Shown: positions 1-6,271 of the stretch, piece by piece
Layout of the letters: the number at the start of each line of letters is the position of its first letter
Position numbering within the stretch: position 1 is the stretch's first letter
From: Savagea sp.
GTDB lineage: Bacteria; Bacillota; Bacilli; Bacillales_A; Planococcaceae
Length of the DNA: 6,695 bases
Assembly: GCA_030152265.1 (NCBI GenBank)
Contig: JASLHQ010000141.1
Span: forward strand, 1 to 6,695
Direction of reading: 5' to 3'
Notes under the pieces: model-generated
Databases searched by the model: none
What the model was told of the DNA's origin: nothing
Seen by the model: the letters and a program-made list of their open reading frames with translations, nothing else
Position numbers and translations under genes: made by a program

Positions 1-3000
1 GTCTTACTTGAAAAGAAAGATAAAGTAACAGGTAAAGTATTAGCAGGTGTTGAGTTCGAGCTTCAAAAGAAAAATGCGGAAACAGGTGCATTTGAAAAAG
101 TAGGCGACACACTCCTCACAGATGAGCACGGTGTCATTACAGTGGAAGATTTAGAAGACGGAGAGTATCAATTCGTTGAGACGAAACCACTCGACGGATA
201 CAAACCGTTGAAAGACCCGATTGCGTTTACAGTCGCTCAAAAAACACGTGCAGCATTGAACTTCGTTGCAGAAAACGAATTAGATGAATCCGAACAAACG
301 ATCATTAAAGTCGATGAGGAAGATGAAGAGAAACGTTTACCAGGCGCTCACTTTGAATTGTACAAAGTTGAAGAAGACGGTACACGTACACTCATTCCGA
401 ACGGCGACAAAACGTACTTCGTAACAGATGCGAATGGTGAGATTACATTCGATCAATTAGAAGACGGAAATTACGTGTTCATTGAAACGAAATCACCCGT
501 CGGTTATGAAGTGAATACGCAAGAGTACGGATTTACAGTCGGTGATGGTAAAACAGATCCGATCACAGTGACGAACAAAATGAAGTTAGTAACAATTGAA
601 CTTCAAAAGAAAGACATTGCAACAGGTGAAGCACTGGCAGGTGCAGTATTCACGTTAACGAATGCGGACGGCACAGTGAAGTTTGAAAACTTAGATACAG
701 ATGTAGAAGGAAAGTTAACGATTGAAAATGTTCCAGAAGGAACGTATACGTTAACAGAAACGAAGCGTCCAGAAGGGTATCAAACATTACCGAACCCAAT
801 CGTAATCGAAGTGACGCACGATGCACCAGCAGTAATTGAAGTTGAAGTACCGAACGCACCACTCGGTCACGCACAAATTATGAAAGTCGAAACAGGTACG
901 ACATTGCCACTTGCAGACGTTACGTTCACATTAGAAAAACAAGGTGCAAATGGCGATTGGGAATTCGTTGAAGAAGTTGTAACAGGCGACCGCGGGTTTG
1001 CATTTTCTGAAAAACTCGATTTCGGTACGTACCGTTACGTTGAAACGAACGCACCAGAAGGGGTCATTATCGAAAACGAGCCAGTCGTATTTGAAGTGAA
1101 CCAACAACACTTTGAAAAAGAAGATTTATCCTTTACAGCAGAGAACGCGTATAAAGCGCCTGTTCTCGAGCTTGAGAAGCAAGATCAAAAAGGAAAAGCG
1201 TTACAAGGTGCACAGTTTGAATTGTACAAAGTAGAACGAACAGGTGAAGATACACTCATCCCGAACGGAGAACAAAACTTCTTCGAAACAGATGAAAACG
1301 GAAAGATTTCTGTAGAAGTATCAGAAGCTGGAGAGTATTACTTTATCGAAACGAAAGCACCAAAAGGTTACATTCTTGACAAAACACCACAACGTGTAAA
1401 AGTTGAGAAAGGTTTAACTGCAAAAGTAACGATGGAAAACGAGAAAGCACCAATTATCGTTATTAAAGGTTCAGCTGCATTGAAAAAAGTTGACGCAGAA
1501 AACAATGAACAAGTATTAGAGGGTGCTATCTTTAAACTTCTTGATCAAAACAAGAATGTTGTAAAAGAGAATCTTACAACAGATAAAGACGGGCTCATTA
1601 AAGTGAATGGTTTAGACGAAGGCACGTATTACTTCGTAGAAACGAAAGCACCAACAGGTTATACGTTAAACGAGACAGAATATCTCGTAGAAGTGACAAA
1701 TGGTAAAACGTCAACAGTTACGATTTCGAATAAGAAAGAAGAGCCAGGCGGCGGTGGCGGAGAAAATCCAGATCCAGACCCTGAAAACCCGAACGAAAAA
1801 GACCTCGGTAAAGTAGAGTTGACGAAAGTCGATTCGAAAAATAACGAGAAATATTTAGCGGGCGCTCAATTTAACTTAGTAACTGAAGATGGTACGATTG
1901 TGAAAGAAGGTTTAGTAACAAATGAATCTGGAAAAATCACAGTCGACAAATTAGCAGAAGGTACGTATTATTTCGTCGAAACGAAAGCACCAGAAGGCTA
2001 TGAGTTAGATGAAACGAAACATGAAGTGAAAGTATCTAAAGGTAGCATGTCGTATATTACCGTTAAAAATACGAAGAAAAGCTCTTCAGGTGGCGGTGGT
2101 GGGGGAGACCCAGATCCAGACCCTGAAAATCCGAACGAAAAAGATCTCGGTAAAGTCGAGTTGACGAAAGTCGATTCGAAAAATAACGAGAAATATTTAG
2201 CGGGTGCTCAATTTAACTTAGTAACTGAAGGCGGTACGATTGTGAAAGAAGGTTTAGTAACGAATGAATCTGGAAAAATCACAGTCGACAAACTAGCAGA
2301 AGGTACTTATTACTTCATCGAAACGAAAGCACCAAAAGGCTATGAGTTAGATGAAACGAAACATGAAGTGAAAGTATCTAAAGGTAGCATGTCGTATATT
2401 ACCGTTAAAAATACGAAGAAAAGCTCTTCAGGTGGCGGTGGAGGAGGAGGGACACCTCCTGAAACTCCGGGAGGCGACTCTAACAAAGTTTACTTGAAGT
2501 TGCAAAAGGTTGATGGTGAGACAAATACACCATTAGCAGGAGCACACTTTGATTTAATTCAAGTTTCAGCAAAGGGTGAAGTTTTAATAGGCTCTTACGT
2601 CACAAACAGTGACGGTCATATAGAGTTGAAAGACTTAGCTCCAGGCCATTACTACTTTATTGAAACGAAAGCGCCAGAAGGCTACAAGGCTATAAAAGAG
2701 AAACACACTGTTCAGTTGGATAAAGGTGCAACGCAATTAATCGTTGTGAAAAACTACAAAACATCTGAACCAGGTCCAACACCTGAACCAGGTCCAACAC
2801 CTGAACCAGGTCCAACGCCTGAACCAGGTCCAACACCTGAACCAGGTCCAACACCTGAACCAGGCCCAACACCTGAACCAGGCCCAACACCTGAACCAGG
2901 TCCAACACCTGAACCAGGCCCAACACCTGAACCAGGCCCAACGCCTGAACCAGGTCCAACACCTGAACCAGGTCCAACACCTGAAGACGGAAAGCCGAAA

Positions 3001-3105
3001 CTCCCACAAACAGGTGAAGAGCAGTATATATTTATGATCGTAAGTGGAGGATTATTATTGTTATTAGGTAGTAGTCTCATTTACCGTCAAAGAAAAAACA
3101 ATTAG
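1..3105 (+). CDS. LPXTG-anchored surface protein with nine SpaA/CnaB repeats (5'-truncated)
   Basis: The frame is open from base 1, so the start, signal peptide and any N-terminal adhesive head lie upstream; 1034 residues are visible. Nine Ig-like CnaB/SpaA domains follow one another, beginning near bases 1, 286, 586, 868, 1153, 1468, 1804, 2146 and 2485. Each shows a first-strand Lys (as in LxKxD), a GAxFxL strand, the E-box YxFxETKAPxGY and a closing Asn (as in VxNxK). In this family these Lys, Glu and Asn residues form an intramolecular isopeptide bond that stiffens the stalk. Gly-rich and DPDPDPENP linkers separate domains 6-9. A 12-copy EPGPTP wall-spanning segment, LPQTG, a hydrophobic helix and a basic tail close the protein, as expected for a sortase A substrate. 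Domain 4 is the most divergent (ETNAPEGV instead of ETKAPxGY). The likely role is a long stalk of an adhesin or pilin-like protein; the ligand cannot be inferred. The family call is secure. Confidence 0.95.
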   Translation, partial: VLLEKKDKVTGKVLAGVEFELQKKNAETGAFEKVGDTLLTDEHGVITVEDLEDGEYQFVETKPLDGYKPLKDPIAFTVAQKTRAALNFVAENELDESEQTIIKVDEEDEEKRLPGAHFELYKVEEDGTRTLIPNGDKTYFVTDANGEITFDQLEDGNYVFIETKSPVGYEVNTQEYGFTVGDGKTDPITVTNKMKLVTIELQKKDIATGEALAGAVFTLTNADGTVKFENLDTDVEGKLTIENVPEGTYTLTETKRPEGYQTLPNPIVIEVTHDAPAVIEVEVPNAPLGHAQIMKVETGTTLPLADVTFTLEKQGANGDWEFVEEVVTGDRGFAFSEKLDFGTYRYVETNAPEGVIIENEPVVFEVNQQHFEKEDLSFTAENAYKAPVLELEKQDQKGKALQGAQFELYKVERTGEDTLIPNGEQNFFETDENGKISVEVSEAGEYYFIETKAPKGYILDKTPQRVKVEKGLTAKVTMENEKAPIIVIKGSAALKKVDAENNEQVLEGAIFKLLDQNKNVVKENLTTDKDGLIKVNGLDEGTYYFVETKAPTGYTLNETEYLVEVTNGKTSTVTISNKKEEPGGGGGENPDPDPENPNEKDLGKVELTKVDSKNNEKYLAGAQFNLVTEDGTIVKEGLVTNESGKITVDKLAEGTYYFVETKAPEGYELDETKHEVKVSKGSMSYITVKNTKKSSSGGGGGGDPDPDPENPNEKDLGKVELTKVDSKNNEKYLAGAQFNLVTEGGTIVKEGLVTNESGKITVDKLAEGTYYFIETKAPKGYELDETKHEVKVSKGSMSYITVKNTKKSSSGGGGGGGTPPETPGGDSNKVYLKLQKVDGETNTPLAGAHFDLIQVSAKGEVLIGSYVTNSDGHIELKDLAPGHYYFIETKAPEGYKAIKEKHTVQLDKGATQLIVVKNYKTSEPGPTPEPGPTPEPGPTPEPGPTPEPGPTPEPGPTPEPGPTPEPGPTPEPGPTPEPGPTPEPGPTPEPGPTPEDGKPKLPQTGEEQYIFMIVSGGLLLLLGSSLIYRQRKNN
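1771..2454 (+). repeat. Tandem duplication of a 342-bp CnaB-plus-linker unit
   Basis: Two head-to-tail units, about 1771-2112 and 2113-2454, match at an offset of 342 bp (114 codons) with few base differences. Each encodes a DPDPENPNEKD linker, one CnaB domain and an SSSGGGGGG tail. Between the CnaB domains I see only three amino-acid changes: TED to TEG, YYFV to YYFI and APEGY to APKGY. The other repeats in the gene are far more diverged, so this copy event is the most recent visible one. The reading frame is preserved. Confidence 0.93.
2767..2982 (+). repeat. Twelve 18-bp tandem repeats encoding EPGPTP
   Basis: There are twelve perfect-length copies of an 18-bp unit (consensus gaaccaggtccaacacct), with no partial copies. 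Variation is only synonymous: the Gly codon is ggc in copies 6, 7, 9 and 10, and the Thr codon is acg in copies 3 and 10. The Pro-rich product sits between the last CnaB domain and LPQTG, the usual place for a segment that spans peptidoglycan. Because the unit is a multiple of three, gain or loss of copies would change length without a frameshift. Confidence 0.95.
3001..3102 (+). other. Sortase cell-wall sorting signal (LPQTG, helix, basic tail)
   Basis: LPQTG is encoded at 3001-3015, followed by GEEQ, a hydrophobic stretch of about 20 residues starting at YIFMIVSGG, and the basic tail RQRKNN just before the stop. In known sortase A substrates the Thr-Gly bond is cleaved and the Thr is joined to the peptidoglycan cross-bridge. 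No sortase gene is in the window. Confidence 0.95.
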
Positions 3106-3134
3106 ATATAAGTTGAGAAACTTTACAAAATGAA

Positions 3135-3180
3135 AAAGCGTATGGAATCCGATTATTACAATCGTTATTCCATACGCTTT
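3135..3180. terminator. Bidirectional hairpin terminator between convergent genes
   Basis: A 14-bp perfect inverted repeat (arms 3135-3148 and 3167-3180, aaagcgtatggaat / attccatacgcttt) has a small inner cgat/atcg pairing in its loop. On the + strand it is followed by a T-rich tail (cttattttta). On the - strand the A-run at 3133-3137 gives a T-run. It lies 29 bp after the surface-protein stop and 30 bp after the end of the CAP gene, so it can serve both. Confidence 0.85.
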
Positions 3181-3210
3181 CTTATTTTTAGAAGAAGGTA
3201 GTTCCGTTTC

Positions 3211-4347
3211 TTATTCTTTCAAAAATAGCTGTGTAAAATAAGGAATCTCATCTTCGTTAAATGCAACACCAATTCCAGCAGTCGTGTACTTAGGAGTTAA
3301 TGTATTCATGCGATGTTCATATGAATTCATTAAACCTTCATGAGCGAAAATAGGACTAAATTGTCCGTAAGCTAAGTTTTCTCCTGCTTGTGTGTAATGA
3401 ATTCGATCTTTTCTCATTCGTTCAAAAGGAGATTCACCTTGCAAATTCGTATGGCTAAAATAATCATTTTTCGCCATGTCGATACTATGTTTTCGCGCTG
3501 TAGAAGCTAACGCGTCATGAAAACGTAAAATGCTTTTTCCTTCGCGGACACGCACCGCATTCGTCAGTTCAAACAATAATTGTTCATAACTGTTACGTAA
3601 AGATTGGCTACTCGAGACATACATCGATTGTCTCTGTTTTTCTAAATCTTGTGTAACAACGAGTAAAGCGGTTAATGTATTGTTTCGATGTTCATCATAA
3701 AAAGCATAAACGTACCGATCTTCTAATTGGAAAACATCTAAGCCTGCATTTTCTTGCAAGACGAATATAGTACGTCCTTTTGTCATTTCAGTTAAAGGTT
3801 TTCCGTATACTCGTCTCACTTGTTCTTTTGAGTCTCCGTATTGGACCGGTTCACTCAGTAAAGGAGCAGGACTGTTTGTGTATAGGCCAGCGATTTGATT
3901 TTGTTGATCGTACGCGATGAGTGTAAAACGTTCGTAGTTTTCATGATATACATGCCAAAGCGTTTGGTATTCATTCGTAATCGTTCGTCTCGGTTCTCCT
4001 AGTGCATGGAGAACGGTATTATGAGGAAGCCCTAGTGAAAGGCGCCCTTCATAATCGATGGTCGCTGGGAGTGTTTTTGATGATGGTTGTGCGACATCTT
4101 CTAATATTGGTTTCTTATCTACGCCGCGTATACGATTGTACACATCTTCAGCATTTGTTTTAATTGATTCCCACATTTGAGATGGCCATTCACTCGCTTT
4201 GACACGATCGGTCCATTGTTCCACTGTCTTATCAACAGGTTGTAAAAAATCTAAATTGACATAATCTGTCGTATACTTTTCCCACAAAGGGCGTGTAAAG
4301 TATAAAACGAGTAAAAGGACAGTTATTCGAAAAATTGTTTTCCACAT
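3211..4347 (-). CDS. Membrane-anchored CAP (SCP/PR1)-domain protein, YlbC-like
   Basis: The product is 378 residues. Residues 5-18 (IFRITVLLLVLYFT) form an N-terminal membrane segment or uncleaved signal anchor, so the rest probably lies outside the cell. A linker follows. Residues about 100-235 resemble the CAP-associated N-terminal domain of Bacilli, with two similar motifs (LGLPHNTVLHALGEPRR and YGDSKEQVRRVYGKP). Residues about 253-378 are a bacterial CAP domain: AxxHSxDMAxxDYFSH (His299), GENLAYG (Glu323) and NSYEHRMN (His345) keep the cavity residues of the family. The usual WMNSPGHR is altered to LMNSYEHR. Architecture and length resemble Bacillus subtilis YlbC, whose function is unknown, so no catalytic role is claimed. 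I chose ATG 4347 over GTG 4356 because AGAGGTGA (4360-4353) sits 5 nt ahead of that ATG and overlaps the GTG. It is divergent from the small-gene cluster and convergent with the surface protein. Confidence 0.9.
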   Translation of the reverse strand: MWKTIFRITVLLLVLYFTRPLWEKYTTDYVNLDFLQPVDKTVEQWTDRVKASEWPSQMWESIKTNAEDVYNRIRGVDKKPILEDVAQPSSKTLPATIDYEGRLSLGLPHNTVLHALGEPRRTITNEYQTLWHVYHENYERFTLIAYDQQNQIAGLYTNSPAPLLSEPVQYGDSKEQVRRVYGKPLTEMTKGRTIFVLQENAGLDVFQLEDRYVYAFYDEHRNNTLTALLVVTQDLEKQRQSMYVSSSQSLRNSYEQLLFELTNAVRVREGKSILRFHDALASTARKHSIDMAKNDYFSHTNLQGESPFERMRKDRIHYTQAGENLAYGQFSPIFAHEGLMNSYEHRMNTLTPKYTTAGIGVAFNEDEIPYFTQLFLKE

Positions 4348-4352
4348 ATTGT

Positions 4353-4360
4353 TCACCTCT
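4353..4360 (-). promoter_or_regulatory. Ribosome binding site fixing the CAP gene start
   Basis: On the minus strand AGAGGTGA is followed by acaat and then ATG at 4347. The GTG at 4356 that would give a three-residue longer protein is part of this Shine-Dalgarno sequence, so it is unlikely to be the start. Confidence 0.7.
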
Positions 4361-4380
4361 CGAAACTATGACAAGTCTCA

Positions 4381-4389
4381 TGGTATACT
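4381..4389 (+). promoter_or_regulatory. Extended -10 promoter for the small-gene cluster
   Basis: TGGTATACT fits an extended -10 (TGnTATAAT) with five of six hexamer bases. The -35 candidate at 4360-4365 (tcgaaa, 18-bp spacer) is weak, which an extended -10 can tolerate. The predicted start near 4396 leaves a leader of about 19 nt before the SD-preceded ATG at 4415. The promoter lies in the gap of 67 bp between divergent starts. I found no convincing promoter for the CAP gene in the same gap. Confidence 0.45.
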
Positions 4390-4414
4390 AAGTTATAAAG
4401 AAAGGGGGATGCGT

Positions 4415-4516
4415 ATGTTTGAATTTGGTTCAGGCAGTACGCCCGATTGGTTTTTTGCCGTAGCCATCGCTATAATTTTAGCCCTCATCGTTATTATAAA
4501 GTGGGTAACCCGATAA
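4415..4516 (+). CDS. Small single-pass membrane peptide (33 aa), unrecognised
   Basis: This short frame begins MFEFGSGSTPDW, continues as one hydrophobic helix (FFAVAIAIILALIVII) and ends KWVTR, giving an N-out/C-in topology by the positive-inside rule. AAAGGGGG at 4401-4408 lies 6 nt before ATG 4415. An in-frame ATG at 4409 touches the SD directly and is a poor start. The stop is 13 nt before the next gene, which suggests co-transcription and perhaps translational coupling. It resembles no family I can name. The strong SD, a promoter-like site just upstream and the clean transmembrane pattern argue that it is real. It could act as a regulator or partner of a membrane complex; that is inference only. 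Confidence 0.65.
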   Translation: MFEFGSGSTPDWFFAVAIAIILALIVIIKWVTR

Positions 4517-4529
4517 TGAAAGTTGGTAG

Positions 4530-4982
4530 ATGATGTTAACATTTGAACAGAAGCAAAAAATAATTGAAGAGTTTCCAAATCTTACGAAGAAAGAAGTTTC
4601 ACTGAAGCGATTGAATTATCATTTAGATGAAAGTATATACGATAAGACGGTCGTCGTACAACATTTACATCCGAATGGGAATGGCTTCGTCTACGTCGGC
4701 GATTTGCCTGGATATGAGCCAGATAGCCGTGGCCTTCACAATATTCGTTTGGCAACAGAGGAAGAGTTGACGCAAGCTATTGCAGACTCGATTCGTTTAT
4801 TGACGACGCCTTACGAACCTGTTGAAGAAGTATGGGTTGATGAGCGTGGAAATGAACTAGTCTTGTTAGAAGAGCTTGACGCATGGAATATTTATTTTGA
4901 TGAGCAGTTAGAAGATAGCTTCGGAGATTACCAAGAAGCACTGGATTATTTGGTGGAACAACAATGCACAAAAAAGGAGTGA
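4530..4982 (+). CDS. Conserved-looking hypothetical protein (150 aa, acidic, soluble)
   Basis: I do not recognise this protein. It has no signal peptide or membrane helix and should be cytoplasmic. Residues 1-30 are helical and charged (FEQKQKIIEEFPNLTKKEVS). A central strand-rich part carries HLHPNGNGFVYVGDLPGYEP, the segment that looks most likely to be conserved. The C-terminal third is strongly acidic, with WVDERGNELVLLEELDAWNIYF-like alternation, ending DYLVEQQCTKKE. It begins at ATGATG (4530 or 4533) with only a weak SD-like stretch (gaaagttggtag), which fits translational coupling to the membrane peptide 13 nt upstream. The final codons contain the SD AAGGAGTGA of the next gene, 7 nt downstream, so the three genes look like one unit. 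Codon use resembles the neighbours. Coding status is well supported by length and composition; function is unknown. Confidence 0.85.
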   Translation: MMLTFEQKQKIIEEFPNLTKKEVSLKRLNYHLDESIYDKTVVVQHLHPNGNGFVYVGDLPGYEPDSRGLHNIRLATEEELTQAIADSIRLLTTPYEPVEEVWVDERGNELVLLEELDAWNIYFDEQLEDSFGDYQEALDYLVEQQCTKKE

Positions 4983-4989
4983 CCCGAAT

Positions 4990-5166
4990 ATGAAAGGAAA
5001 GCCGTTCGTCATCGGACTGATCATCGGTGTCATCGTCATTGTAGGAGCGGTGACATTAGCGATGATGTTGACGATTAATGGGATGAAAAAAGAACAAAAG
5101 ATGAAAGAAGACGAGACGAGTCATATAGAAAGCATACAACAAATCCCTTATCAATTATTTATTTGA
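4990..5166 (+). CDS. Small single-pass membrane protein (58 aa), unrecognised
   Basis: The protein starts MKGKPF, has one long hydrophobic helix (residues about 7-29: VIGLIIGVIVIVGAVTLAMM) and then a highly charged tail (MKKEQKMKEDETSHIES). The SD AAGGAGTGA (4974-4982) overlaps the stop of the 150-aa gene, and ATG follows after 7 nt, so translation is probably coupled. The last residues (QQIPYQLFI) and the TGA stop are encoded inside the hairpin terminator at 5138-5179, which is unusual. The C-terminus may therefore be unconstrained. I know no family for it. The operon position and SD make it likely to be a true gene; a membrane anchor or partner for the preceding soluble protein is a reasonable guess but unproven. 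Confidence 0.75.
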   Translation: MKGKPFVIGLIIGVIVIVGAVTLAMMLTINGMKKEQKMKEDETSHIESIQQIPYQLFI

Positions 5167-5179
5167 TAAGGGATTTGTT
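5138..5179. terminator. 17-bp perfect hairpin terminator, shared by convergent genes
   Basis: Arms 5138-5154 and 5163-5179 (aacaaatcccttatcaa / ttgataagggatttgtt) pair without mismatch around an 8-nt loop (ttatttat). On the + strand the tail is tttgtttat. The left arm, loop and first bases of the right arm are coding for the 58-aa protein. The right arm ends at the first base of the stop triplet of the minus-strand YdcF-like gene. It probably ends the + cluster and may also work for the - gene, although the minus-side T-tract is weaker. Confidence 0.8.
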
Positions 5180-6237
5180 TATGATAAAAGAAAATGAGAT
5201 AAAATGAGGAAGCTAATATAAAGTAAAGCAGTCGTACCGATAAAGACGAGATGTTTTTTACGGTGCATGACGACAACCGCAATAAATTCGCGCAACATCG
5301 CATTTGGCCAGTAATAAAGCGCAGTTTTGCCTCCGATGCCTTGCGCGTCAAAATCAGCCCACTTCGCATATATTCCCGCGCGAAAGACGTGATAGTTATT
5401 CGTTGAAAAGAGGGCGCGATATTTTTTACCGTTCGTTTCTTTTTCGATTAAAGCTTTTGAAAACTTCATATTTTCAAAAGTGGTTGTCGATTGGTCTTCC
5501 ATACGTGTTTGTTCTATTGGGATTCCTTGCGCTACCGCAAAGTTCCGCATCGCTTCCGCTTCAGATAAATGCTCATCTGGTCCTTGTCCCCCAGAAAAGA
5601 CGAGGATAGGTGGCTTGCCGGTCGCTTTCTCTTGTTTGTGATAGAAGTCGATCGCTCTGAAAATCCGACTTTGCAAAAGTGGCGATACGATATACCCTTG
5701 AATTAAACCGCTACCGAGAACGATGACATAGTCTTTATTATAGCGAGGGCGATACCAATGATAGAGAAATGAAGCCATTAAATAAATGACGAAGTGAAAG
5801 GCGAAATAAAACGCGATAAACAAACCGAAGTTAACGATTGCTTGAGCTCCAGGGAATAAAAGACGATTCCAATCGAAAAGTGGGATAAAAAATAAAGAAA
5901 TCGTTCCGATTCCGAGTAGAAGGGTTAAAAGGTTTGCGGTTTTAAAGCCTTCTCGTCGAATTAAAATTCGCGCATTCCAAATCGAAGCCCCTGCGATAAT
6001 AAATCCACCAAATATCGCAAAAAAGATAAAGATTAAAAAAATGATACCAATGATTACAGTGAGGATGAGACTATCGTAAGTGAATGCGGCATACGTGAGG
6101 GCGACGAGAGCGAAAAATAAAAAGATTAAAAATAAAAAACCGTTACTCACTTTTCGTCGATCATGTAAGTAAGAAAATAAAAAAACGAGAAAAGCTAGAG
6201 CGGTTGGTCCGTATATGACGTAATCGATAAACTCCAA
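5179..6237 (-). CDS. Multi-pass membrane protein with YdcF/DUF218 (ElyC/SanA/YdcF) domain
   Basis: The product is 352 residues from the chosen TTG start. The N-terminal half has about five membrane segments (near residues 6-24, 33-53, 56-85, 103-121 and 132-160). A YdcF-type domain follows, at about 168-315, with the family motifs VIVLGSG (171-177), SGGQGPDEHLSEAEAM (215-230), QSTTTFENM (249-257) and STNNYHVFRAG (278-288). One more helix closes the protein (329-350). The long membrane N-terminus plus YdcF domain is a known architecture in Bacillota. Escherichia coli YdcF has been reported to bind S-adenosylmethionine, and SanA/ElyC affect envelope integrity; the substrate here is unknown. TTG 6237 is preferred because AAAGGAG (6252-6246) lies 8 nt upstream, while the alternative GTG 6255 precedes that SD and would translate it. 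It is convergent with the small-gene cluster and has its own likely promoter after the csp terminator. Confidence 0.9.
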   Translation of the reverse strand: MEFIDYVIYGPTALAFLVFLFSYLHDRRKVSNGFLFLIFLFFALVALTYAAFTYDSLILTVIIGIIFLIFIFFAIFGGFIIAGASIWNARILIRREGFKTANLLTLLLGIGTISLFFIPLFDWNRLLFPGAQAIVNFGLFIAFYFAFHFVIYLMASFLYHWYRPRYNKDYVIVLGSGLIQGYIVSPLLQSRIFRAIDFYHKQEKATGKPPILVFSGGQGPDEHLSEAEAMRNFAVAQGIPIEQTRMEDQSTTTFENMKFSKALIEKETNGKKYRALFSTNNYHVFRAGIYAKWADFDAQGIGGKTALYYWPNAMLREFIAVVVMHRKKHLVFIGTTALLYISFLILSHFLLS

Positions 6238-6245
6238 GAGACTAG

Positions 6246-6252
6246 CTCCTTT
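6246..6252 (-). promoter_or_regulatory. Ribosome binding site fixing a TTG start
   Basis: On the minus strand AAAGGAG is followed by ctagtctc and then TTG at 6237. A GTG at 6255 is in frame but lies 5' of this SD with no SD of its own, so the TTG is the better start for the YdcF-like gene. Confidence 0.7.
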
Positions 6253-6271
6253 CACGAGAAGTATTGTCTGT

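Noticed and set aside
650..874. Minus-strand open frame of 74 codons
   Set aside because: It lies wholly within the conserved CnaB coding sequence, lacks an SD and has a composition unlike a real protein.
2767..2982. Possible CRISPR-like array
   Set aside because: Repeats are directly adjacent with no spacers and encode EPGPTP in frame.
2690..3080. Several overlapping open frames on the minus strand with VLDLVQ-, WTWFRC- or SGVGPG-like repeats
   Set aside because: They are shadows of the 18-bp EPGPTP repeat: a stop-free unit divisible by three leaves other frames open. No SD and no plausible protein.
4368..4389. ATGACA at 4368-4373 as a -35 for the small-gene promoter
   Set aside because: Only 10 bp separate it from TATACT, far below the usual 16-18 bp.
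4393..4578. Minus-strand open frame of 61 codons
   Set aside because: It is antisense to the SD-preceded 33-aa gene and the start of the 150-aa gene, with no SD of its own.
4777..4971. Minus-strand open frame of 64 codons
   Set aside because: It is antisense to the 150-aa gene, without SD or promoter.
5151..5609. Open frames on both strands inside the YdcF-like gene
   Set aside because: Both overlap a gene with clear family motifs and have no SD; one crosses the terminator hairpin.
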